Assembly (NCBI GenBank): GCA_965227945.1 | Contig: CBDDGQ010000005.1 | Location: forward strand, 434,001 to 498,000 | Length of the DNA stretch: 64,000 bases | Direction: 5' to 3' | Origin: Azorhizobium sp965227945 | GTDB taxonomy: Bacteria > Pseudomonadota > Alphaproteobacteria > Rhizobiales > Xanthobacteraceae | Shown here: positions 8,053-17,847 of the stretch, one piece after another | How positions within the stretch are numbered: the stretch's first letter is position 1 | Layout: each line of letters opens with the position of its first letter | Made by a program: the position numbers and the translations under genes | Notes under the pieces: model-generated | What the model saw: the letters and a program-made list of their open reading frames with translations, nothing else | Told to the model about the DNA's origin: nothing | The model's database searches: none

Positions 8053-9054
8053 ATGACCCCCGATCTGAGTATCGTCGTACCGATCTATAACGAGGCCGTC
8101 GGCCTGCCGTTCTTCCATCAGCGCCTGTCGGCTTGCGCCCGCGCCGTGGCGGAGGCGCGCGGCCTGCGGATCGAGATCGTTTACGTGGACGACGGCAGCC
8201 GCGATGCCACCGCCAGCGTCGCCGCCGGCCTGCCGGCGCTGGGCCTGGATGTGCAACTGGTGGCGCTGTCGCGCAATTTCGGCAAGGAATCCGCGCTCCT
8301 GGCCGGTCTGGACCATGCCCGCGGTGACGCGCTGCTGTTCATGGACGGCGACGGCCAGCATCCGCCGGAAATGATCGAGACCTTCGTCGCCTTGTGGAAG
8401 GACGAGGGCTACGACGTCCCCTATGCCATCAAGGCCGACCGCACCGACGAGCCGATGCCGCGGCGCCTGTTCGTCAAGCTATTCTACCGCCTGCTGAATT
8501 TCGGCGCCTCCTCGCGCATCCCCGAGGATGCCGCCGACTTCCGTCTGCTGTCGCCGAGAGCCACCGCCGCCTTGCGCCGCCTGCCGGAGCGCAACCGCTT
8601 CTTCAAGGGCCTGTCGAGCTGGATCGGCTTCCGCCAGAAGGCGGTGCCCTATCGGCCGGCGGCCCGCGAGCACGGCTCCAGCAGCTGGAGCTTCCTGCGC
8701 CTGCTGGGACTGTCCATGGAGGCGCTCACCTCCTTCTCCCCGGCGCCGCTGCGACTGGCGGGCCTGGTGGGGGCCATGCTGGCTGGCGCGGCTTTCCTCT
8801 ATGGCTCCTGGATCGTGGTGGAACGCCTGGTCTGGGGCATTCCCTTGCCCGGCTACCCGTCCCTGGTGGTGGGCCTGATGGTCATCGGCGGCGTGCAGCT
8901 GCTGGTGATCGGCATCATGGGCGAATATATCGCCCGCATCCTGTCTGAAATCAAAGCGCGCCCGGTCTATTTCGTTGCCGATCACGCGGTCCGCCATGCG
9001 GAACCCGCCGGTGAGCGACCGGTCGCCGTGGAGCTGCCCAAGGCCTTGCCGTGA
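8053..9054 (+). CDS. Polyprenyl-phosphate-type glycosyltransferase, GT2 family
   Basis: From MTPDLSIVVP the protein has 333 residues. The GT2 domain (about 1-225) shows SIVVPIYNE, the nucleotide-sugar motif VDDGSRD, the DxD-like MDGDGQHPPE and SRNFGKESAL. Two C-terminal membrane helices (about 234-262 and 271-295) anchor it to the inner membrane. This is the DPM1/ArnC/GtrB layout, enzymes that move a sugar from a nucleotide donor onto undecaprenyl phosphate. The frame is open far upstream, but this ATG begins the conserved part. Its stop overlaps the next start (GTGA), coupling it to a YdjC-type deacetylase. Donor sugar is unknown. Confidence 0.88.
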   Translation: MTPDLSIVVPIYNEAVGLPFFHQRLSACARAVAEARGLRIEIVYVDDGSRDATASVAAGLPALGLDVQLVALSRNFGKESALLAGLDHARGDALLFMDGDGQHPPEMIETFVALWKDEGYDVPYAIKADRTDEPMPRRLFVKLFYRLLNFGASSRIPEDAADFRLLSPRATAALRRLPERNRFFKGLSSWIGFRQKAVPYRPAAREHGSSSWSFLRLLGLSMEALTSFSPAPLRLAGLVGAMLAGAAFLYGSWIVVERLVWGIPLPGYPSLVVGLMVIGGVQLLVIGIMGEYIARILSEIKARPVYFVADHAVRHAEPAGERPVAVELPKALP

Positions 9055-9857
9055 AGCGTATTGTCATTTGTGCGGACGACTACGGGATCGCTCCCGGCGT
9101 CTCCGAAGCCATTCGCGCGCTCCTGTCCGAGCGTCGCATCAACGCCACGTCCGTCATGACGGTGCTCCCCGACCTGCTGGACGAAGCCGACGCCCTGCTG
9201 CCCATGACCGGCGGCCAGGCCTCCATCGGCCTGCACATCACCCTGACCGGCGCCTTCGAGCCGCTGACCCATGGTTTCCGTGGCGCCACTTTCCCCTCGC
9301 TGGGGCGGCTGATGGCGATGGCATTGGCGCGCCGGCTCGATCCGGTGAACATCCGGGGCGAAGTGGAAACCCAGTTCCTGGCCTTCGAGGAGGCCTTCGG
9401 CCGGCCGCCGGACCATGTGGATGGCCATCAGCATGTGCATCTGCTGCCGGTGGTCCGCGAGGCGGTGCTGGAGGTGACCCGGCGCCGCGCGCCCAACGCC
9501 TGGGTCCGGGACTGTACCCCCGCAGCCGGCGCGGTCTCCGGGCTCGATCCCAAGGGGCGCTTCATCGGCCTGTTGGCGCGGGGGCTGGCGGCACAGGCCG
9601 CCGCCGCGGGGCTCTCGACCAATCGCGGCTTTGCCGGCGCCTATAATTTCAAGACCGGCACCAATTACGGCCGCATCCTCACCCAGGCCATCGCCAGCCT
9701 GGGCGATGGCGGGCTGGTGATGGTGCATCCCGGCCATGTGGACGAGGCCCTGGTGGCCCGCGACCCCCTGACCGGGCCGCGCGAGGCGGAATATGAGGTG
9801 CTGGCGGGGGCCGCTCTGCCGCAGATCCTGCTGACCACCCAGGCGCAATTGCGCTGA
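9051..9857 (+). CDS. YdjC/ChbG/HpnK-family carbohydrate deacetylase
   Basis: This 268-residue protein has the family start RIVICADDYGIAPGVSEAI with the metal-binding aspartates. It also has GLHITLTG and DGHQHVHLLP, where the histidines bind a divalent metal, and the late MVHPGH motif. Members remove N-acetyl groups from chito-oligosaccharides (ChbG) or N-acetylglucosaminyl hopanoid (HpnK). It starts with GTG overlapping the preceding glycosyltransferase stop by four bases. By analogy with ArnC/ArnD the pair may load a sugar on a lipid carrier and then deacylate it. The substrate is inferred from context only; no HpnI or HpnJ gene is adjacent. Confidence 0.85.
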   Translation: MKRIVICADDYGIAPGVSEAIRALLSERRINATSVMTVLPDLLDEADALLPMTGGQASIGLHITLTGAFEPLTHGFRGATFPSLGRLMAMALARRLDPVNIRGEVETQFLAFEEAFGRPPDHVDGHQHVHLLPVVREAVLEVTRRRAPNAWVRDCTPAAGAVSGLDPKGRFIGLLARGLAAQAAAAGLSTNRGFAGAYNFKTGTNYGRILTQAIASLGDGGLVMVHPGHVDEALVARDPLTGPREAEYEVLAGAALPQILLTTQAQLR

Positions 9858-9878
9858 GGCCCCGACCCCGGGACGCAA

Positions 9879-11225
9879 TCAGGGCGCGGTGATCTTGGGC
9901 GTGTCGGGGGCAGGGGTCTCCTCCGGCCGCGGATCATAGCCGAACGACAGCGCGTGATAGAGCGGCTCTGGCGACAGCAGGCGGGAGACGCCGGACCCCA
10001 GCAAGGCGGTGGCCATCAACGGCACCACCATGTGGCCCTCGTTGGTCATCTCCAGCACGATGATGAAGGCGGTCAAAGGCGCCTGCACCACGCCGGCGAA
10101 ATAGCCCACCATCCCCAGCATGGCCAAGGCCCGCACATCCAGGTTCGGCAGCAGGCCGTGCAAGGCGGCGCCGACGCTGGCCCCTACCGACAAGGAGGGG
10201 GCGAACAGGCCGCCGGGAATGCCGCTGGCGGAGGAGATGAGCGTGGAAACGAGCTTCACCGGGGCATACCACCAGGGCGTGGTCAGCCCCTGCTCCAGCA
10301 GCGCGCGGGTGGGACCATAGCCGGAGCCGCCGGCAAATCCCTCGGTGCATAAGGCGAGCACCGCCACCAGCAGCCCGCACAGGGCACCATAGAGCCACGG
10401 ACGCCGCTTCAGCGGCCCGAAGATGCGCCCGCGCGCCCGCGACAGGCCCACCAGGGTGCGGGAGAAGAACGCTCCGGCGATGCCGCCGGTCACCGCGCAC
10501 ACCACCACCGCCGTCCAGCCGATGGGCGGGAAGGTCTCCGCCGGAATGGTGCCGAAATAGGAATAGGGGCCGACCAGCACCAGGCTGACCAGTCCCGCGA
10601 TCACCACCGCGCCGGAGATCAGCCCGGTGAGGCGCTTGTCATAGGCCTTGGCCATCTCCTCGATGGCGAACATCACCCCGGCCAGCGGCGTGTTGAACGC
10701 CCCGGCGATGCCGGCCGCGGCGCCCACCAGAATGAGGCCGTTGGCGCGCCCGATGCCCACCAGTCCGGCGAGGGCTACCATGATCGCGCAGCCCAGTTGC
10801 ACGGTGGGGCCTTCACGGCCGATGGAGGCGCCCACCGCGAGGCCGCCGACGGTCATGGCCACCTTGCCGAGGGTGACCTTCGCGCTCAGCAGACGGGCGC
10901 GGTGGACGGCATTGCCGGAGCGGCGGGCGGCGATGGCCTGGGGGATGCCGCTGCCCTGGGCGCCGTCGAAATAGCGCACGGTCAACCAGGCAAACAGGGC
11001 AAAGCCGCCGGGTGTCAGGATCAACAACGCATAAGGCGCGCGCGCGAGGATCTCGCCATAGACGTCCTGCGCCCGGTCGGCCAGGGCGGCGAAGGCCACC
11101 GCGGCGATCCCGACCGCGCAGGCCCCCAGCAGGAAAACCACCCGGCGCTTCCACAGGGTCCTGGAGGTCAAAGCGAGGCGAATGCGTCGCAGGTCGCGAG
11201 AGAGTCGCAGGTCACGAGAGAACAT
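9879..11225 (-). CDS. clcA: CLC-type chloride/proton exchanger
   Basis: Starting at MFSRDLRL the protein has 448 residues and about ten to twelve hydrophobic helices without a CBS domain. The anion-pathway motifs GSGIPQ, GREGP (external gating glutamate) and GGLFAPSL are present. So is AIEEM, whose second glutamate matches the internal proton glutamate of E. coli ClcA. The pair of glutamates points to a 2Cl-/H+ exchanger rather than a passive channel. Such proteins help in extreme acid response or charge balancing. The frame extends 19 codons further upstream. It converges closely on the deacetylase gene. Confidence 0.92.
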   Translation of the reverse strand: MFSRDLRLSRDLRRIRLALTSRTLWKRRVVFLLGACAVGIAAVAFAALADRAQDVYGEILARAPYALLILTPGGFALFAWLTVRYFDGAQGSGIPQAIAARRSGNAVHRARLLSAKVTLGKVAMTVGGLAVGASIGREGPTVQLGCAIMVALAGLVGIGRANGLILVGAAAGIAGAFNTPLAGVMFAIEEMAKAYDKRLTGLISGAVVIAGLVSLVLVGPYSYFGTIPAETFPPIGWTAVVVCAVTGGIAGAFFSRTLVGLSRARGRIFGPLKRRPWLYGALCGLLVAVLALCTEGFAGGSGYGPTRALLEQGLTTPWWYAPVKLVSTLISSASGIPGGLFAPSLSVGASVGAALHGLLPNLDVRALAMLGMVGYFAGVVQAPLTAFIIVLEMTNEGHMVVPLMATALLGSGVSRLLSPEPLYHALSFGYDPRPEETPAPDTPKITAP

Positions 11226-11332
11226 CGGGATCCTTGACTGCCGCGGTGCGGCGCATCGGGGGCGGGGCCTGCGCGGCGTCACGCCGCGCGGTGGACAGCC
11301 GTTACAGGGCTGCCACAGGTCCCGTCAACGGA

Positions 11333-13084
11333 TCAGGCGGGGATCCGGGCGAAGGCTTCCCCAGTCTCCAGCGGGCGGGGCATGGTGCCGCCGGCCAGCA
11401 CCAGCGCGCGATCGTGCAGCCCGGTGAGGGTCGTCCGATGCCCGATGGACAGCACGGTCGCCTGCGGCAGGCGGGCGCGCAGCAGCCCGTAGACCGCTTC
11501 TTCCGCCGGCTCATCCAGCGCGGCGGTCGCCTCGTCCAGCAGCAGCACGTCGGGCGCCACCAGCAAGGCCCGGGCGATGGACAGGCGCTGCTGCTCGCCC
11601 AGCGAGAGCACATGCGGCCACAAAGCGGTCTCCTGCAGCCGGGGTACCAGGGCGCCGAGCCCCACCGCGCCCAGCACGTCGGCCAGTTGCGCAGGGGTGA
11701 AGGCATCCGCCGGCAGCGGATAGGTCAGCGCCGCATCCAGCGGGCCCACCGGCACATAGGGCCGCTGCGGCAGGATCATCAGCTTCGTGCCTTCCGGCAG
11801 GGTCACCTCGCCGCGGCCGAACGGCCAGATGCCGGCGATGGCCCGGAACAAGGTGGTCTTGCCGGCGCCCGAGGGGCCGACCACCAGCACGCGCTCGCCT
11901 TTCTCCAAGGCCAGCGCGTCCACGCGGACGATGGCGGTGTCGTCGGGCAGGCGCACATCCATGGCGGCCAGTTGCAGCGCCGAGGCGCCGGCGGCGGCGG
12001 CCCGGTGCGGAAAGGCGCGGGCGCCATCATCCAGCTTGGCGGCCCCCATGGCGGCCTCGAAGCCGGTGAGGCGGTTCACCACCGAGGTCCATTCCGCCAG
12101 GGTCGAATAGGAACTGATGAAGAAGGAGAAGGCGCCCTGCACCGAGCCGAAGGCCGAGCCCGTTTGCATGAGCACGCCCAACTGGATGGCGCCGGCGAAA
12201 TAGCCGGGCGACACCACCACATACGGGAAGATGCTGGAGATCTGGTTGTAGCCGGCGGTGAACCAGGTGAGGCGCTTCTGCGCCTTCATGAGGTCGATAT
12301 AATTGCCCCAGATGCGCGAGAAGCGGCTCTCCAGCTTGCGGCCCTCGGCGGCCTCGCCGGAGAGCATGGCGATCTGCTCGCTATTCTCGCGCACCCGCAC
12401 CAGATCGACGCGGAAGTCCGCTTCATAGCGCTGCTGATCGAAATTCAGCCGCACCAACGGCTTGCCGATGAGGTGGGTGATCAGCGTGCCGATGGCCGCA
12501 TAGATCAGCGCCGCCCAGAACAGATAGCCGGGGATGTGCAAATCGAGGCCGAACAGGGCAAAGTCGATCTGTCCCGACAGGCCCCACAGGATGACGCTGA
12601 ACGAGGCCAGTGACACCAGCGTGCCCAGCAGGCCGACGCCCACACCGATGGTCTGGCTGACGAACAGGTTCACGTCCTGGGCGATGCGCTGGTCCGGATT
12701 GTCCGCCGCGTCGCCCGACAGGCGCAGCCGATAATGGGTGTCGTCGGAGAGCCAGTGGTCGAGATAGCGGCGGGTGAGCCAGCGCCGCCAGCGGATCTCC
12801 AGCCACTGCTTCAGATAGATCTGATAGACCGCGATGCAGATGGCGCCGGCGGCAATGCCGCAGAACACCAGCAGCTGATACTTGAAGGCGGCGAAGTCCT
12901 TCTCCTGGATCGCGTCATAGAAAGCCGCGTTCCATTTGTTCAAAAGCACGGTGAAATAGACCCAGCCCAGTTCCAGGGCGATCACCGCCGCCAGGAGGCC
13001 GAGGGCGGTCCAACGTTCCTCGCTGCGGAAATAGGGCAGCGCCAGGCGGCGGATATCTTGGAGCAGGGTCAATAAAGCGCGCAT
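11333..13084 (-). CDS. ABC exporter, fused permease and ATPase, YddA/SbmA-BacA-related
   Basis: This 583-residue half-transporter has an N-terminal membrane domain (about 1-320) and a C-terminal ATPase (about 365-575). The NBD shows Walker A GPSGAGKTT, a variant signature LSLGEQQRLS in place of LSGGQ, Walker B VLLLDEATAALDE and the switch histidine in SIGHR. The membrane part (LNKWNAAFYDAIQEKD, NPDQRIAQD) is of the YddA/ABCD class, related to SbmA/BacA peptide importers and to BclA-type ABC proteins of rhizobia. The substrate is unknown; peptides, cobalamin or lipids are all precedented in the class. It stands as a single gene upstream of clcA. Confidence 0.88.
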   Translation of the reverse strand: MRALLTLLQDIRRLALPYFRSEERWTALGLLAAVIALELGWVYFTVLLNKWNAAFYDAIQEKDFAAFKYQLLVFCGIAAGAICIAVYQIYLKQWLEIRWRRWLTRRYLDHWLSDDTHYRLRLSGDAADNPDQRIAQDVNLFVSQTIGVGVGLLGTLVSLASFSVILWGLSGQIDFALFGLDLHIPGYLFWAALIYAAIGTLITHLIGKPLVRLNFDQQRYEADFRVDLVRVRENSEQIAMLSGEAAEGRKLESRFSRIWGNYIDLMKAQKRLTWFTAGYNQISSIFPYVVVSPGYFAGAIQLGVLMQTGSAFGSVQGAFSFFISSYSTLAEWTSVVNRLTGFEAAMGAAKLDDGARAFPHRAAAAGASALQLAAMDVRLPDDTAIVRVDALALEKGERVLVVGPSGAGKTTLFRAIAGIWPFGRGEVTLPEGTKLMILPQRPYVPVGPLDAALTYPLPADAFTPAQLADVLGAVGLGALVPRLQETALWPHVLSLGEQQRLSIARALLVAPDVLLLDEATAALDEPAEEAVYGLLRARLPQATVLSIGHRTTLTGLHDRALVLAGGTMPRPLETGEAFARIPA

Positions 13085-13225
13085 CGGGGCTCGTCACCGC
13101 AGTGGATCGTCGCCCGAGCTTAGGCGCTTCCTGCGTGGCGAGACCATGGCCGCAACATTACGGCTTTGACAGATGCGTGGGGAAAAGCGCCCCTTCCCCA
13201 AGGGCGTCTTCTTGGGGGCGTGGGG

Positions 13226-14866
13226 TCAGAGCGCCTTTGCCAGGTCCCGCAGCTTGAACTTCTGGATCTTCCCGGTGGATGTTTTCGGGATCTCTTCGAA
13301 CAGGATGGTGCGCGGGCACTTGAAGGCGGCCAGATGCGCCCGGCAATGGGCGACCAACTCCTCGCTGGTGACGCTGGCGCCGGCCCGCAGCTCTACGAAG
13401 GCCAACGGGGTCTCGCCCCATTTGTCGTCGGGCCGCGCCACCACCGCCGCGGCGCTCACCGCCGGATGCTTGTAGAGGGCGTCTTCCACCTCGATGGAGG
13501 AGATGTTCTCGCCGCCGGAGATGATGATGTCCTTGGAGCGATCCTTCAGCTGCACATAGCCGTCCGGATGCTTCACCCCCAGATCGCCGGAATGGAACCA
13601 GCCGCCGGCAAAGGCGGCGTCGGTGGCGGCGGGGTTCTTGAGATAGCCCTTCATCACCACATTGCCGCGGAACATGACTTCGCCGATGGTCTCGCCATCC
13701 GCCGGCACCGGCGTCATGGTGTCCGGATCCATCACATCCAGCGCCTCCAAAGCCGAATAGCGCACCCCCTGGCGGGACTTCTTGGCGGCGCGCTCGGCGC
13801 TGGGCAGGGCGTCCCATTCCTCGTGCCAGTCATTGACCACCGCCGGGCCGTAGACTTCCGTGAGGCCGTAGACATGGACCACATGGAAGCCGGCATCCTG
13901 CATGGCTTCCAGCACCGCGGCGGGGGGCGGGGCGGCGGCGGTGATGAAATCCACTGCATGGGGCAGGGGGCGCTTGTCGTCCGCTGGGGCGTTGAGCAGC
14001 GTCGACATGACGATGGGCGCGCCGCACATGTGGGTGACTTTGTGGTCGGCGATGGCCTCGAAGATCGCCTTGGCGCGGACCTGCCGCAGGCAGACATGGG
14101 TGCCCGCCACCACCGACACCGACCAGGGGAAGCACCAGCCGTTGCAGTGGAACATGGGCAAGGTCCACAGATAGACCGGGTGGGCGCCCAGATGGCAGGT
14201 CACCACATTGCCCACCGCCAGCAGATGGGCGCCGCGATGGTGATAGACCACGCCCTTGGGATCGCCCGTGGTGCCGGACGTGTAATTGAGCGCGATGGCG
14301 TTCCACTCGTCCGAGGGCATGTCCCAGGCATAAGCGGCGTCGCCGGTGGCGAGGAACGCCTCGTAGTCCATCTCGCCGATGCGCGCGCCGGGGCCGGCAT
14401 ACTCGGGGTCGTCGTAATCGATGACCAATGGCTTGCGTACCGCCAGCGCCAATGCCGCCTTGATGACGGGGGAGAACTCCCGGTCGGTGATGAGGACCTT
14501 TGCCTCCCCATGGTCGATGGTGAAGGCGAGGATGGCGGCATCGAGCCGTGTGTTGAAGGCGTTCAGCACCGCCCCGCACATGGGCACCCCGTAATGGGCC
14601 TCCACCATGGCCGGGGTGTTGGACAGCATCACCGCCACTGTATCCCCCACCCCGACGCCGCGCTGCGCCAAAGCGGAGGCGAGGCGCCGGGCGCGGGCAT
14701 AAAGATCGCGATAGTTCCGCCGCAGGGCGCCGTGGATCACCGCCGGGTGATCGGGAAACACGCTGGCGGCCCGCTCCAGAAAGCCGAGCGGCGTCAGCGG
14801 CTGGTGGTTGGCGGGCGTGCGGTCGAGATGGCGATCGAAGATGCCGCGATCGGTGTCGCTGCCCAT
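13226..14866 (-). CDS. AMP-forming acyl-CoA synthetase
   Basis: This 546-residue enzyme of the ANL superfamily activates a carboxylic acid to its CoA thioester through an acyl-AMP. The P-loop-like YTSGTTGDPKGV (about 194-205), the adenine motif YGLTEVYGPA, the hinge LKDRSKDIIISGGENI and the catalytic lysine near the end (KTSTGKIQKF) are all present. Sequence style resembles medium-chain and methylmercaptopropionyl-CoA ligases (DmdB-like). No DMSP demethylation genes are nearby, so a general fatty acid ligase is equally likely. It is divergent from prpE across 178 bp, which probably holds both promoters. Confidence 0.9.
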   Translation of the reverse strand: MGSDTDRGIFDRHLDRTPANHQPLTPLGFLERAASVFPDHPAVIHGALRRNYRDLYARARRLASALAQRGVGVGDTVAVMLSNTPAMVEAHYGVPMCGAVLNAFNTRLDAAILAFTIDHGEAKVLITDREFSPVIKAALALAVRKPLVIDYDDPEYAGPGARIGEMDYEAFLATGDAAYAWDMPSDEWNAIALNYTSGTTGDPKGVVYHHRGAHLLAVGNVVTCHLGAHPVYLWTLPMFHCNGWCFPWSVSVVAGTHVCLRQVRAKAIFEAIADHKVTHMCGAPIVMSTLLNAPADDKRPLPHAVDFITAAAPPPAAVLEAMQDAGFHVVHVYGLTEVYGPAVVNDWHEEWDALPSAERAAKKSRQGVRYSALEALDVMDPDTMTPVPADGETIGEVMFRGNVVMKGYLKNPAATDAAFAGGWFHSGDLGVKHPDGYVQLKDRSKDIIISGGENISSIEVEDALYKHPAVSAAAVVARPDDKWGETPLAFVELRAGASVTSEELVAHCRAHLAAFKCPRTILFEEIPKTSTGKIQKFKLRDLAKAL

Positions 14867-15044
14867 GATGGCGTATCCTCAGGTTTGATCTTGTTGCCTT
14901 GACCGTAGCCGAGGGCTTCGCTTTGGCGCAATCGCCGCCGGCCTCGACCAATGTCTTACGCAAAAGATCGGACTTGCCTTGCTGCGGGGGCTGGGCGTCA
15001 ATCGGCGCAACCAAAAGACGAAACGGGACCGGGAGGACTTCGCC

Positions 15045-16964
15045 ATGCTCGATCAGAGCCGCAGCCGCTATGCGCAGACCTATGCGCATTGGCAAAGCGA
15101 CCCGCAGGCCTTCTGGGGCGCCGCCGCCCGCGACATCGACTGGGTCATCGCGCCCCAGACGGTGTTCGATCCCGCCGCCGGGGTCTATGGCCGCTGGTTC
15201 ACCGATGGGGTGTGCAACACCTGTTACAATGCCGTGGACCGTCATGTGGCCGCCGGCCGCGGGGCGCAGACGGCGCTGATCTATGACAGCCCGATCACCG
15301 GCACCAAGCGCACCCTCACTTATGCGGAGCTGCTCACCGAAGTGCGGCTACTGGGCGCCGTCCTGGGCGATCTCGGGGTGGGCAAAGGCGACCGGGTGGT
15401 CATCTACATGCCCATGGTGCCGGAGGCGGTGATCGCCATGCTGGCCTGCGCCCGCATCGGCGCGGTGCATTCGGTGGTGTTTGGCGGGTTTGCCGCCAAC
15501 GAACTGGCGGTGCGCATCGATGATGCCCAGCCCAAGGTGGTGCTGGCCGCCTCCTGCGGCATCGAACCGAACCGCGTCGTGCCCTACAAGCCGCTGCTGG
15601 ATCTGGCCGTCGGCATGGCGCAGCACAAGCCGGCCGCCTGCCTCATCCTCCAGCGCCCGGAAAAGGCCGGGACGATGGTGGCCGGCCGCGACCATGACTG
15701 GGCCGAGCGGCGCGACGCCGCTGCGGCGGCCGGGCAGGGGGCGGAGTGCGCCGCCATGGCCGCCACCGACCCGCTCTATGTGCTCTACACCTCCGGCACC
15801 ACCGGCAAGCCGAAGGGGGTCGTGCGCGACACCGGCGGCCATCTGGTGGCGCTGCGCTGGAGCATGGAAAACCTCTATGGCATCAAGCCCGGCGAGGTGT
15901 TCTGGTGCGCCTCCGACATCGGCTGGGTGGTCGGCCATTCCTACATCGTCTACGCGCCCCTCATCATGGGCTGCACCTCGGTGATCTATGAGGGCAAGCC
16001 GGTGGGCACGCCCGATCCCGGCGCCTTCTGGCGGGTGATCGCCGAGCACCAGGTGGTGGCCCTGTTCACCGCCCCCACCGCCATCCGCGCCATCCGCAAG
16101 GAGGACCCGGAGGCCACCCATCTGGCGGGCCATGACCTGTCCGCCTTCCGCACCCTGTTCCTGGCGGGCGAGCGGGCCGATCCCGACACCATCCAATGGG
16201 CCGAGGCGCATCTAAAGGTTCCGGTGGTGGACCATTGGTGGCAGACGGAGACCGGCTGGGCCATCGCCGGCAATCCGGTGGGCCTCGGCCTGCTGCCGAT
16301 CAAGCTGGGCTCGCCCACCGTGCCCATGCCCGGCTATGAGATCCATGTGGTGGATGAATCCGCCCGCCAATTGCCGGCCGGCGTGATGGGCTCCATCGTC
16401 ATCAAGCTGCCCCTGCCTCCCGGCAATCTGCCCACCCTGTGGCAGCAGGACGACCGCTTTCGCGAAGCCTATCTCGACGAGTTCCCCGGCTATTACAAGA
16501 CCTCCGATGCCGGCTTCATCGATGCGGACGGCTATCTGTTCGTCATGGGGCGTACCGACGACATCATCAATGTGGCCGGCCATCGGCTCTCCACCGGCGG
16601 CATGGAGGAGGTGCTGGCCTCCCATCCCGACGTGGCGGAGTGCGCCGTGATTGGCGTGAAGGACGCTTTGAAGGGCGAGGTGCCGTGCGGCTTCGTGGTG
16701 CTGAAGGCCGGCGAGCGGCGCTCGCCGACCATCATCGAGAAGGAATTGGTGGATCTGGTGCGCGATCGCATCGGCCCGGTGGCGGCGTTCAAGCTGGCTT
16801 TCACCGTGAACCGCCTGCCCAAGACCCGCTCCGGCAAGATCCTGCGTGGCACCATGAAGAAGATCGCCGATGCCGACCCCTGGACGGCGCCGGCCACCAT
16901 TGACGATGCCGGTACGCTGGACGAGATCGCCGAGGCGCTGAAGGCGCGGGGCTACGGCGCCTGA
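15045..16964 (+). CDS. prpE: Propionyl-CoA synthetase
   Basis: This 639-residue AMP-forming ligase converts propionate (or acetate) plus CoA to the thioester. The acetyl-CoA synthetase N-terminal region (YAHWQSDPQAFW), YTSGTTGKPKGVVRDTGGH, WWQTETGW and the C-terminal catalytic lysine in TRSGKILRGTMKK are intact. The PrpE subfamily is indicated by DWVIAPQTVFDP and the VVRDTGGH wording. The ATG at 15045 follows GGGAGGA; an open extension upstream lacks a ribosome site. It is divergent from another acyl-CoA ligase, and no methylcitrate or methylmalonyl genes are adjacent. Confidence 0.92.
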   Translation: MLDQSRSRYAQTYAHWQSDPQAFWGAAARDIDWVIAPQTVFDPAAGVYGRWFTDGVCNTCYNAVDRHVAAGRGAQTALIYDSPITGTKRTLTYAELLTEVRLLGAVLGDLGVGKGDRVVIYMPMVPEAVIAMLACARIGAVHSVVFGGFAANELAVRIDDAQPKVVLAASCGIEPNRVVPYKPLLDLAVGMAQHKPAACLILQRPEKAGTMVAGRDHDWAERRDAAAAAGQGAECAAMAATDPLYVLYTSGTTGKPKGVVRDTGGHLVALRWSMENLYGIKPGEVFWCASDIGWVVGHSYIVYAPLIMGCTSVIYEGKPVGTPDPGAFWRVIAEHQVVALFTAPTAIRAIRKEDPEATHLAGHDLSAFRTLFLAGERADPDTIQWAEAHLKVPVVDHWWQTETGWAIAGNPVGLGLLPIKLGSPTVPMPGYEIHVVDESARQLPAGVMGSIVIKLPLPPGNLPTLWQQDDRFREAYLDEFPGYYKTSDAGFIDADGYLFVMGRTDDIINVAGHRLSTGGMEEVLASHPDVAECAVIGVKDALKGEVPCGFVVLKAGERRSPTIIEKELVDLVRDRIGPVAAFKLAFTVNRLPKTRSGKILRGTMKKIADADPWTAPATIDDAGTLDEIAEALKARGYGA

Positions 16965-17065
16965 CGGGTGCGATCCCGGTCGGCCGCGCGGGATGCCCGG
17001 TGGCGTGCTCACACACGCCATGGCCGTATCGGTCACGACCTCGCGCCGCGGCCGCCCGCATCGCG

Positions 17066-17599
17066 TCAGCGGGGCGTGCAGGTCGCCGCCTCCACCAGCA
17101 CGGCCGGCGGAAGGCTCCTGAGAAAGGCGATCTTCTCCGCCGGCGTGCCCTCGATCAGGATGGTGCCATGCCCAGTCCGGCCCGCCACATTCACATGGCT
17201 GGCCTGCATGGCGCCCTCGAGGACGTCCGCGTGTGCTCCGATGTCCGGCACCTTCACCACCGCCGTGCGTCCTGACATTTCGACGAAGAACAGATGGGTG
17301 AGTTTGTTGCGCTCGTCGCCTTCCTGGCCAATGTAGCGTGTGGCGTCGATCTTCAGGAACTTGTAGATCTTGCGGTTGGCCGCGTAACTATAGGCCGGAA
17401 AGAAATTGCCCTCCTTGGACTCCCGGAAATCCAGCGTATAGACGCGGCCGTTGTCGGTCTGCACGCAGCGATATTTTCCCGCCATGTCGATGGGTTCGCC
17501 GGCCTCGATGACCGAGTCCGTGCTGGAATAGCAGCCGGTGAGGGCGAGCAGCGCCAGCAGCAGGGCGCCGGACTTGCGGCGCGCAGCCTTGGTTCCCAT
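17066..17599 (-). CDS. Putative lipoprotein of unknown function
   Basis: This 177-residue protein has a lipoprotein signal peptide: basic start GTKAARRK, hydrophobic core LLLALLAL and lipobox LTGC with the lipidation cysteine at about residue 23. The rest is a soluble mixed domain with VYTLDFRESKEGNFFPAYSY and a late CTPR. No family is recognised. It is monocistronic between convergent prpE and a 248-bp AT-richer gap. Probably anchored to the outer membrane or outer leaflet of the inner membrane. Confidence 0.7.
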   Translation of the reverse strand: MGTKAARRKSGALLLALLALTGCYSSTDSVIEAGEPIDMAGKYRCVQTDNGRVYTLDFRESKEGNFFPAYSYAANRKIYKFLKIDATRYIGQEGDERNKLTHLFFVEMSGRTAVVKVPDIGAHADVLEGAMQASHVNVAGRTGHGTILIEGTPAEKIAFLRSLPPAVLVEAATCTPR

Positions 17600-17847
17600 A
17601 GGCCGGCCTCCCCCGAACGCGCTCCGCGTGCGGCGGAGCGTTCTTGTTCTTACGCGGGTTCAAGATGCCGATTGAACACGATGGGGAAGTGTAAGTCCGC
17701 GATGGATATCCGGCAATATTCAGCGGAATATATTCGCTTTCATTTTGACATCTAATCTAAGGATGCCGCGATGCCCTCCTGCGCCATGGGCAGGAGGGTG
17801 CAGTGCAGCGTCACAGAGCCGTGAAAGCACGCGTCGATCGGTGACTG

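Noticed and set aside
16439..16903. Frameshift or second gene inside prpE
   Set aside because: The prpE frame is continuous with all family motifs; the alternative frame is a shadow.
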